A stretch of DNA of 64,000 nt from Anaeramoeba flamelloides (taxonomy: Eukaryota > Metamonada > Anaeramoebidae). Both the position numbers and the translations under genes were made by a program. Below are positions 55,493-64,000 of the stretch, one piece after another (the first letter of the stretch is position 1; every line of letters starts with the position of its first letter). The stretch lies in contig JANTQA010000042.1 in NCBI GenBank assembly GCA_027625915.1, forward strand, positions 3,422,001 through 3,486,000, in the 5' to 3' direction. The notes beneath the pieces are model-generated. The model was not told the DNA's origin and made no database searches. It saw only the letters and a list, made by a program, of their open reading frames with translations.

Positions 55493-55926
55493 AAGATGTT
55501 TCTTTTTTAAAAACTAACAAACGATCAACTAACTTTCCTTGTATCTATTCAACCACTCAAAAATTGGCTGAATATTTTGATAAACCCCTTTTCTATGATA
55601 ACCTGTTTGTAAAACTTATCAGATATTATCAACAACTACAAAATGGATGTGATAATTTCAGTTGTAAAAATGAATTTTGTCGATCTTGTGCTAACTTTCT
55701 TTATGCAAATATTACCGATCCAAACGAGCTTGGAGCGAAATCAATAATGCTAGTTTCAAATTATGGGGATCGTTATCTTTGTCAAATTGAGCCCATTGAG
55801 TGCTCAAAATTTCGTATTGGGAAGATAAGGAAGTATGTCGATTGGGGTGGCGATGGTGTTTATCAATTGGAGGAGTTGGTAGAACAAGATTTAGGGACTG
55901 ATCGACTCGATAGCGCTTTTCACCCT
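55493..55926 (+). CDS. AZUL zinc-finger domain exon, orphan (UBE3A-like N-terminal domain)
   Basis: Acceptor-like CCAAG at 55488-55492 opens a frame beginning DVSFLKTNKRSTNFPCIYST, then LAEYFDKPLFYDNLFVKL. The core, LIRYYQQLQNGCDNFSCKNE then FCRSCANFL and later YLC, matches AZUL, the N-terminal zinc-binding domain of the HECT ligase UBE3A (ligands in the order C-x4-C-x4-C-x2-C). After AZUL come about 50 residues (KFRIGKIRKYVDWGGDGVYQ, LEELVEQDLG) and a GT at 55927. A nearby acceptor at 56010-56011 would close the frame after two codons; unspliced, the frame runs through Phe-rich sequence to 56052. No HECT domain follows within the window. No in-frame ATG lies before the domain, so a 5' exon is needed. 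Likely role: substrate or proteasome docking of a ubiquitin-related protein; could be a truncated gene. Confidence 0.7.
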
Positions 55927-56052
55927 GTATTTTTTTTTTTATTTTGGTTGCTTACTTTTCTTTTCTTTTTTTTTCTTTTCTTTACACTTCTTTTCTTCTC
56001 CTATTTTGAAGAAAATTTAATTCACGGAAATAATTATCATTTATTCAAATGA

Positions 56053-57004
56053 TATCTTGGTTTAAATTTTGTAAAACCAATTTCATTTTTTACTCTGATC
56101 TACCACAAAAATTATCAAACACAAAATTTAATCGTTAGACAGTATCAAAAAATGAGGAACAAAAGTTTTAAAAAGTGTTAGTCAAACTTTTTGACTTACT
56201 CCTTGAAGCAGTTTAAGTCACACTTATTGAAAACTTTTAGACTTCAATTTATGAAAACATAGTTTCAACAAAAAGGCAGTTTGAATTGTAAATTACTACA
56301 CTACAAGGAAAATTTAGACACCAAAATTAAAGTTAGCCAAAATTATACATTGGATTTCAATTATACCTTTTATAAATTATTTTTTTCAAAGTTATCATAA
56401 TTTTATGTAATAAAAAAAGGATAGCTTTTAAACTCATGAAAATCCGAATACCCCCCTTTTTCAAAAATACCTACTTTTGAAAAAAACACCTATTTTTGGG
56501 GTATTTTTTTAATGAAAAAAGTTGAAATGAATTAATTTTTGATTGAACATTAAGATTGAAAAAAGAATAAATGTTAAAGCAATTTGCAGAAAACAATCGG
56601 GAATGTATATAAAAACTCAAACACGGAAAAAAAATAAAATGATAAAAAATATTCCAAAAACAGATAAAAAATCAGATTTTCAATTTAATTTAGCGATATC
56701 TTTTGATTGAAATATTTCGTGCTATTTTAAAATTGAAAAATATGTTTCTTTTTAGGCTATTAAAAAAATACTTGAAAATTATCTCTCTACTAAGTCAATT
56801 AAAAAATTCAAAACTTTTACAATTAAAAATGAAAAAAATATTACTGAAAAATTTCATTTTTTTTTCAATTCCTATTAATATCTAACAAAGTTGTAAACCT
56901 TTTTGAAAATTGTTATGCATAATAATGTTTATTATATGAGTGTATTTCAAAAATACAAAATTTAGAGATTTTTTTTTCGAAAAAATTTTCCTTGTATTGT
57001 ATTC
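56053..57004. other. No gene seen
   Basis: AT-rich DNA. A perfect-looking HECT or other continuation of the AZUL gene was searched for and not found. Confidence 0.5.
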
Positions 57005-57425
57005 TGAAAAAAAGTTCAATGAGATTTTTAATTGAGTCCTTTAATAGAATCACAGAAACCTGAAAAAGAAAAGTAAAACCGATCAATAGAAGAAATAAAT
57101 TAGCTTCTAATAATAATCCATTATATTATTTTCAATCAAACAAATAATCTTTAAATCTACTTTCTTTTATAGCGAAATTGGTGGTGTGGTTTTGAAGATC
57201 TTAAAAATAGTCAATTTTTTTCAACAAATTTTTAAGAATCGATCAATCAAAAGAAAAACCCATACCAAAAAAATAGTACTAGAAAAATTGTTATTGTACT
57301 GAGTCCCCCATTTTTAAATTTGATTATTTATTTTTTCTTTTATTATTTGTTTTTACTTTTCATTTTCAGGTTCAATGAATATTCCCAATTAAAAATTGTG
57401 TTGAACTTTTTTTCCCAAACGGTTA
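57005..57425. repeat. MITE of about 440 bp with hAT-like traits, copy 4
   Basis: Left end AAAAAAAGTTCAATGAGATT, right end AATTGTGTTGAACTTTTTTT then CCCAAACGGTTATG. The interior ATTATTTTCAATCAAACAAA, TCAATTTTTTTCAACAAATT and ATCGATCAATCAAAAGAAAA is the reverse complement of copy 1's interior, while the ends keep their relation, as expected for symmetric elements. Confidence 0.65.
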
Positions 57426-57479
57426 TGTAACATATTAAAATTTTGTTACATTATTGTTTGGAAATGATTTTTTTGGAAT

Positions 57480-57740
57480 ACAACACTGGTATTTGAATAC
57501 TATATGGAAAAAATTTTAACTCACTTTTCAAAAATAGTTTTTCGGCATACTAGTCTTTGAAATTTAAATGGGATAAAATTTCAGATGTTGGTTATCTTTT
57601 TTCAATTCTTCAATCTTGGTTATTACTTAGGATTCTTAGCTCATCCAAAAATACCAGCAATATATAAAGAATAAAAAAGTATCAAACAAATAAATAGAGG
57701 GCACGAATTACAATCTATTTCTTGAAAAATATTTTTTTAG
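57480..57740 (-). repeat. Repeat F/D, copy 3
   Basis: Similar to 29420-29580: AAATTTAAATGGGATAAAAT near 57560, AATCTTGGTTATTACTTAGG near 57612, CATCCAAAAATACC near 57635, TATCAAACAAATAAATAGAG near 57680, ACGAATTACAATCTATTTCT near 57703. The coding-like frame of copy 2 is not preserved here. Confidence 0.6.
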
Positions 57741-58449
57741 TAACAAGAAAAAAAGGGGGAAATAGTGTAAATTTGTTACAAGATGGAAACCAAATGCCAG
57801 TAAAACCATTTTGAACCATAAATTACTAAAAATTTCTCAATACACCCACTACCCAAAAAAAAAAGCATAAGAAATTGGAAAAGAACCATTCAACTAGAAT
57901 TTGAATTCGCTTCAATATTTTTTATTCAAAAAAGTAATTATCTTGATCCCAAACCAAAAAAGGGCAATTTATCATTTTTGGAAAAAATTGCTAATATTTC
58001 AAAAATTACATTTTGTTTTTTTTTGCACTAAAAGTGAAAGATTTACTTGTAGTCCAATCTATTAAACAAATCTATATTATATGTTCCAAATTAATTAACT
58101 TTCATACTGTTCAAATTTTAGATTCTTTTTGTTTTTAAAATATTTTGGGTTTTTGAATTTGGGTGAAACAATTTTTGTAATGTTCTATATTAATGTTCAT
58201 AATTATAAATTTGTAAAACAAAATTTTGTATTTCATGTTATTATTATAGATAAAGATTTAAATAGAAAATTCATAATTTTAGATTTTCTTAAATATTAAA
58301 CAAATCGACTAGATCATTGAAAAATTCCCTCTTTTCTTTATATGTAAAAAAAAAAACTACATTAACTTTTTTTTATAATTGAAAAGAAAATGACAAAATC
58401 CTTTTTTACAGCACTTTTGTATATAAAACAGAAAGATTGTATAAATAAA
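57741..58449. other. No gene seen
   Basis: AT-rich spacer without coding-like frames or confident repeats. Confidence 0.5.
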
Positions 58450-58643
58450 ATAATAATAATAAAAAAAAAATTGAGAAATTTTCTATGTAATTGTCCTTCC
58501 TATGAAAATAATCACAAAATCTGGATACCTGAATTAAAAAAAAATAATATATCTAATTTATTAAATAATAATAATATTCTTAATATTATTACAAAAAAAA
58601 ATTCATTATGTTCATTATTATCTTTGTTACAGTCAAAGTGGCA
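58450..58643 (+). mobile_element. LINE 3' fragment, copy 2 (relic)
   Basis: Plus-strand frame reads LRNFLCNCPSYENNHKIWIP then ELKKNNISNLLNNNNILNII, aligning with the LINE at 28494-29290 (FLWNCPAYENNRKIWISELK then NISHILKNNNISNII). The N-terminal Cys pair and the poly(A) end are missing, and the piece abuts element E at 58644. Confidence 0.8.
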
Positions 58644-59110
58644 CAATTTTTTTTTCAAATATCAATTATTATTTATAATTGGCCTTTGAAGAACAAATTA
58701 AAAAAAAGAGAGAATAATAAAAATCAAAGGATAGTTGAGATTCGTTGAATAAAACGAATAAATCAATAGATTTTCTTAAAAATTGAAAAACCAAAATTCT
58801 TAAACCCTTTTTTAAAAAAACAACAATGTTCATTTTGATCTTCAATGAAAGATCCAAATCAAATTCCAATAAAAAAAAAAATAATTTCTCTACAATCATT
58901 TCCACTCTTACAAGAACATTTGTTTAACAAATTTTACCGTGACTATCGATCTTGCAATAAAAAAAAAATTTTAAAAAACAATTAGGTGTACAAAAAAAAT
59001 AGTAGGAAAAAAAAAAAAAGCAAAAATGTTCAAAAAATGATTTCGATTTTGAAATTTCCAAAATATATTTTTTCTTTTAATATCGATTCAAACCCTTTAA
59101 ATATATATAT
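58644..59110 (+). repeat. Interspersed element E, copy 5
   Basis: Starts CAAATATCAATTATTATTTA, continues TGGCCTTTGAAGAACAAATT and TCATTTTGATCTTCAATGAA, and ends AAATTTCCAAAATATATTTT and GATTCAAACCCTTTAAATAT; colinear with copy 4. Confidence 0.65.
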
Positions 59111-59499
59111 AATTCGTTCATACCAACTGGGCCACTTTTGCTGGAAAATGGTTTATCTAAGCGAATAATAAATTTATTTGTAAATCTCTAATAAAAATCA
59201 TAAATTTTTCTTTAGGAAAACGGGTAAATAATATGAGTTAAAAAATCCCCCCTTAAATAATAATAATAATAAATAAATAAATCAAAACTTAAGAAATTTG
59301 AGTACTTTAGAGTATTTCAAAACATACACCGTTGATTTTTTTATTTTGTGTACATTAAAAAATCAAAAATATTCTGCGTTTCTTTTAAATTAAACTCACA
59401 ATTTTAAAAAAAAAAATTACTAAAATGAAAAGGATATCTTATAATCAATAAAAAAAATTATTATTATTGAGTATTGCAGTTTTCCCAAGTCTACTGTAA
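59111..59499. other. No gene seen
   Basis: AT-rich spacer, including a short AATAATAATAATAAATAAATAA run near 59258. Confidence 0.5.
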
Positions 59500-59850
59500 A
59501 TTTTTAAGAATCGGGTTTCACATTTTGATTCATTTTTTAAAATCAGAATAAGAAAGATTTGATATATCAAAAAAAAAAAAAATTCAACAAAAAAACTATT
59601 ATTCAAAAATGTTTTTGAAAACATAACAAATTGATTTTCCTTTTTCCTTTGGGTAAATTTTAAGGTTATTTTAAAATTATTCTCCGTTTTCAAAAACTAT
59701 TGTTGAATCTTTTTATCTTTTTGATAGTTTTGGGGAAAAAAAATTTTAAAATGAGCTCTTTTTCAATTTTTTTTTTTTTAGAATACTAAAGTTTTCTTAT
59801 TCTGATTTTAAAAAATGAATCAAAATGTGAAACTCGATTCTTAAAAAATG
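59500..59850. mobile_element. Inverted-repeat element, arms about 60 bp or more
   Basis: CACATTTTGATTCATTTTTT near 59519 pairs with AAAAAATGAATCAAAATGTG near 59810, extended by AAAATCAGAATAAGAAAGAT against TTTTCTTATTCTGATTTT. Inner parts (TTCAACAAAAAAACTATT near 59583 against AACTATTGTTGAATCTTT near 59694) also pair, so the entire 350 bp can fold back. Confidence 0.7.
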
Positions 59851-60269
59851 CGGCAGCCTTGTAATGGTTGCATAAGAAAAAAATGAATAAGATTTTTTTT
59901 ATTTTTTAATTCAAAATAATATTAAAAAATCTATTATAAAGATTATTAGGATAAATCATGATTTGTGTTTATTTTTTTTTTGTCTTCAAAAAATTAGAAG
60001 TTTTGATGGTAACATGTATTATCACGATATTAACAATAAATTCACGGAAATATTAAAAAATCGCCATTAGCGCAACTTTATAGTGAAAAATCATAAAACT
60101 GCTAAAAATCATAATTATCTAAACCCCAATTCATAATTTTTAACAGACCAAAATTCAATTTGTTTTGAAAAAAACTTATTTAATCAATTCTCGAAGAAAT
60201 ATCAAATTAGAACCATTCGCTAATTGAAATGCTAACACTTTATTATAAATTACAATACTCTCAAAACCA

Positions 60270-60650
60270 AAAATAAATAATTATCAATACAAATAAATCA
60301 AGAGTGTGTTAAAAATTTTGGAGAGAGTAAAAAAAAAACAAAAAAATGCATTGCTAAATTTGTTTAAATTCTATTAGGAATTATTGATCGATCAAATGGT
60401 TAGATACTACCTTCTAATTTTATTTGAGTTCTTCTATTTGGAACAACCCAACTTTAACATAATATCAATGGTTGAAAAAAAATTTTGATCCAACGAAACA
60501 AGTTATACAATTCAAAAAATGAAATGAATACAAAAACTAATAGATGAAAAAATGATTTTCATATTTTACAAAATTCAAAATTATTCCAATTTGAATGAAA
60601 TTGTATTATTGTGATTATTTGGACATTTTTAGCTGTGTGGAAAATTTTGA
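60270..60650 (+). repeat. Interspersed element B, copy 3 (diverged)
   Basis: Order as in copy 1: TGCATTGCTAAATTTGTTTA, GGAATTATTGATCGATCAAA, TGGTTAGATACTACCTTCTA, ATATCAATGGTTGAAAAAAA, AATGAAATGAATACAAAAAC. The TIRs are degraded (AAAATTTTGGAGAGAG left, ATTTGGACATTTTTAGCTGT right). Confidence 0.65.
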
Positions 60651-61539
60651 ATTTTAGTTTAGATAAAATAAAAATCACGATAAAGAAAATTTTTTTTTTG
60701 AAATCACCTTACAAAATATCAATGAATTTTACAAAGCTTTGAGACTTTTACAACGCCTCCACCCTTTAAAAATGTTAGAAAGGGTTATAAAACGTCTTCA
60801 AGTGTTTGAAAGGTTTGTAATACCCAAAGTTTTATCAACGGAATGAGTTTATTTGAAGTGGAAAAAATTTCTTTTCATTTTTTTTTTTTAACAATTGTAA
60901 AATCTCCTGTGAATTTAATGATCAAACAAATAATCATCCGTTTCACCAATGTACTTGAATATCAAAAATATGTTTTTTTTAAAAATGGGGTTATTACCTT
61001 CACAAGTTATATAATCAAAAGGAAGAAGGAGTAATTTTCCTTCTAATTGGTGATTGATCTTACAAAAACCTTAAAACTCTAGTTATGTTTTCTGTACAAT
61101 ACAAAGATGCTCAAAGAAGAAGAAGAAAATAAGTGTAAAAACAATCTTAATAATTGGTGGTAATTTGGTTAGGTTATTGAAAAGGCTGTTGAAAAGTTAT
61201 AAAACTCCTTTCGACTTTAATAGAATAACGAAAATGTTTTAACGAAGAACGTATTCTTTAAAGAACCGGCGAAGGGTTGGTTGTTTTAGAAACTTTTTAT
61301 TCAAGGCAATTTATAACACCACGATTGACTGGAAACTATTTATTTGCCTTTATTTCTTACTGTTATTTGATATAAAGGATCAATAGGTTTTCAAGCCAAA
61401 TCAAAAAAAAAAAAAAATAAAACTCTTTGATTGGATCTTGGATTGAATCAAGTATCTTTTTTATTGTTTTTTAATATAATAACCTTTTTTTCAAGGATCT
61501 AGTTCTTGATCAAAAAAAATTTTTCTTACAAATATTTTT
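60651..61539. other. No gene seen
   Basis: Slightly GC-richer patches at 60720-60840 and 61060-61340 do not yield a sustained frame on either strand. GGTTATAAAACGTCTTCAAG and nearby GGTTTGTAATACCC look weakly repeated. Confidence 0.4.
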
Positions 61540-61700
61540 GTATTAGCCCAAAAATCAATCTACTATTATATCACCATTACTTTTTTATTCATGATATTTT
61601 GGCATTTATCATGATTTTTAAATAATTGTCGTGATTTTATAGAATATCGTGATTTGTGATATTTATCGCGATATTATTGATTATCACGATTTTCTACAAT
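61540..61700. repeat. Cluster of ATCGTGAT/ATCACGAT motifs
   Basis: Between 61590 and 61705 the words ATCATGATTT, GTCGTGATTT, ATCGTGATTT, ATCGCGATAT, ATCACGATTT and ATCGTTATTT follow each other every 15-30 bases in both orientations. ATCACGATAT also occurs at 60021. A degenerate palindromic micro-repeat; function unknown. Confidence 0.6.
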
Positions 61701-61898
61701 ATCGTTATTTGTTAAAAATAAACACAATTTTTGAAGTTTTATAGTAAATTAAGCATGAAATCATCAAATCCTCTATTAATTAATATGCTTATTTTCGATA
61801 ATTTTCTCTTATTCTTTTATATTTTTATTATTATTATTATTCAAATAGCCAATTAATTTAGAATCAAAAGAAAAACAAAACAAAACAATTCTTTTCAG

Positions 61899-61974
61899 AA
61901 AATTAAATCGTAATGATCCTGGTTTAGATTTTGTAGATGTTTTTGAAGCACTCCAACTGATTTCAACTGCTCAA
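61899..61974 (+). CDS. Candidate isolated exon, LRR-like (uncertain)
   Basis: A 76 bp stretch between TTCTTTTCAG and GTAATATC, open throughout: KLNRNDPGLDFVDVFEALQL then ISTAQ. The L-x-R-N-D-P-x-L start is common at the beginning of leucine-rich repeat proteins of the tropomodulin/CARMIL type. Strong acceptor and donor context, but no partner exon is recognised on either side, so it may be the relic or one exon of a larger gene. Confidence 0.35.
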
Positions 61975-63707
61975 GTAATATCTCTTTTTAATTTTTTTCT
62001 ATTTTTGTTAATTTTTCTTTGCAAAGAGTTGAATTGAATACTCAATATCATTTCTATAATAAATCAGAAACATAGCGATATAATTATTATGGGGAGAATG
62101 ATTTATTATTCTGATTTTTTTTCTTTTCTCTGTAAAAAATAATTTTAAAAAGTTAATTTATATAATTTTTGCCCAAAAAAAAAATTATTTTATTTTTAAA
62201 AAACTGAAATTTCTCATAAAACCATTCCCAAAAACAACCAATCTGTATCTAACGAAAAATAAATAAATACAAGGTAAATTATATCAATCAATTATGTTGG
62301 AAAATAAATAAAAGAGATTCTTTAATTTAAAGAAAGAACCTCTTTTTTCAGAAATGTACATATGTCCCTACGACCCAAAAAACACTAAAAATGAAAAACT
62401 GATCAAATACTTTCCATTAAACCAATTGAAAAAACAAAATGATAAAATAAAAAAAAATAAAGTTTCAATTTAACTTTTTCTTGAAAACATGTTTCGCCAA
62501 AATCATTGAATTCACACTTGAAATTATGTATATTTTTAGATACACTAACTTGTTTTAACTTATTTACAAAAACAAATTCTAAATTATGGGGAATTTTCTT
62601 TTCACAAAAGGCACTAATTTGGTCCTCAAATGTTTTTTTAGTTTTAAATGGTAAAATTAAAAAAAAGTTAAACTAAAAAGATAAACTTTCTTGAAAACCA
62701 TTTTAATTAAATATATTAACTTATTCTTTGATTTCAAGCTTTTCTCAACCCCAATTTTTCAAAAAAAAATAAAAAAGTGCACAGTAATTTCAAAAAAATA
62801 TTTTCAATATTCAAAAGTTGAGAGTGTTATTATTCTAAAAAAAATTATCACAGTAGTTAATTGAATTAAGTTATGAACTTAATTTCGAAAAATATTAATC
62901 AAAAAAAAATAGTGCTTAATTTTAGTAAGGACATATAATAAAACTGGAAATTTAAATACAATTTAATCACATATCAAATTAAAAAAATTTTCATTGTAAT
63001 TTTTGATACTGGTGATATTTACAATTAAAATTAGATACTTTTTAAAACTGTCTTAATAAAACAAAAACAATAATAATAACTTGAGTTTTAAATTGTTTAT
63101 AAAAAATAAATCATAAAAAATGTAATGTATTTCCAAAAGAGGTACATTTTTTTTTAGATTTCAATAAATATTTTCTTTTTAAATAGTTTTATTTATAAAT
63201 TAGTAATCTAGCATTAAGGGTGGAGTACTTAGGATGAATAATAATTTTTTGAAGCAGAATAAAAAATATTTAAACAATTTTTATAACAGAAACGAATACA
63301 AATGAAAAATAAATCGAAATGTGAGATACTATATATCTCTAAAAAAACAACAATGAAAAACTATGACATTTTTAGAAAAACATACCAAAAATAGAAATTC
63401 AATTCCTAATTTAAATTGATGTCAATTATTATTTTGAATATAAACTATGCCGGTTTTGAAGTGTCGCTCTTTGACAAAATTTTGAGATCTCGCTGATATT
63501 TTTTTTTCATTTTATAAAAGAATAGTTATTTGTTCTAAAGAATATTATAAAATCATAATTTGTTAAATACCAAGGGTTATGAAATAACTACAAATTTGAT
63601 TAAATTTAATCAAAACTATTGTATACTGACAGAAAGCAGTTTGTTGCTTATTTAAGAAATTTAAGCATTTGGAAATATAAATAATAAAAGATTTTTTTTT
63701 TTTTCAT
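61975..63707. other. No gene seen
   Basis: AT-rich DNA, no coding-like frame or shared repeat recognised. Confidence 0.5.
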
Positions 63708-64000
63708 AATTTGAATTTTTGAAATATTGAATATAGAGTTGAGAATCCTTTTAATTACTTTTTTAATTTGAATTTTTTGAAATTGGAAATGCTTTTAAAC
63801 TATTTTTTTTTAAAAAATTTCCATTTTTGGAATTGAGAATGTATTTAAACTTATTTTTAGTTAATTGAATTTTTTGTCAATAGATCCTATGAAATTGTTT
63901 TTTGTAATTTGGATTATGTGAAATTGGTAATACTGTGAAACTTTTTTCTTTTAAACAAAGGTTTTAATATTGAGATCCTGTGAAATAATTCTTTGTCAAA
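63708..64000. repeat. Degenerate tandem array, period about 45-60 bp, running off the edge
   Basis: The unit TTGAATTTTTTGAAATTG then GGAATGCTTTTAAAC recurs in decayed form about five times (near 63712, 63770, 63815, 63865, 63905), with GAGAATCCTTTTAATTA, GAGAATGTATTTAAACTT and GAGATCCTGTGAAAT variants. Cut by the window end. Confidence 0.5.

Overview
This is a very AT-rich nuclear segment of a eukaryotic microbe. Intergenic DNA is mostly A/T with long homopolymers, and genes stand out as islands of higher GC. Three genes have short GT-AG introns (about 130-650 bp). Poly-Q coding, a double-propeller (type III) coronin and the sparse gene content suit a free-living amoeboid protist (Amoebozoa- or Anaeramoeba-like), but the sequence alone does not fix the species. 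I saw no bacterial, organellar, CRISPR, rRNA or tRNA feature.

Layout. 376-1757 (+): HMG-box protein with a Q-rich tail. 3669-4925 (-): decayed DH-PH RhoGEF. 9228-9626 (-): Lys-rich hypothetical reading frame with one internal stop. 13970-14542 (-): Cys-rich two-helix membrane protein. 17812-19803 (+): proteasome lid subunit Rpn6, two exons. 23909-24848 (+): ribosomal protein eS10, three exons, with an apparent +1/-1 break in a C-run. 30571-31242 (+): isopentenyl-diphosphate isomerase. 38432-40475 (+): MFS transporter, three exons seen, 5' exon not found. 44077-46821 (+): coronin-7. 50231-50689 (+): TMEM18. 55493-55926 (+): orphan AZUL zinc-finger exon. The genes are unrelated housekeeping or signalling functions with no operon-like logic.

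Most of the DNA between genes is old repeats, several present in multiple copies inside the window: (A) a mosaic of nested short palindromes sharing a GC-richer core (four copies, two of them long inverted copies of one another); (B) an element ending in TTCCAAAAATTTGGACAC (three copies); a Tc1/mariner-like foldback MITE of about 200 bp (three copies); (E) a roughly 450-500 bp element (five copies); (F/D) a mixed repeat with a 165 bp palindrome (three copies); a MITE of about 440 bp with hAT-like traits (four copies); (G) degenerate coding-like copies (three). There is also a 5'-truncated LINE with a 19 bp target duplication plus a second fragment of the same LINE, and five long inverted-repeat elements, one nearly perfect and flanked by TTAA. 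A perfect (CA)81 microsatellite abuts one B element.

The strongest leads are the palindrome-mosaic family, the young TTAA inverted-repeat element, the coding-like repeats, a G-quadruplex-grade GC island in 80% AT DNA, and the eS10 frame break. No wholly new gene system was proven.
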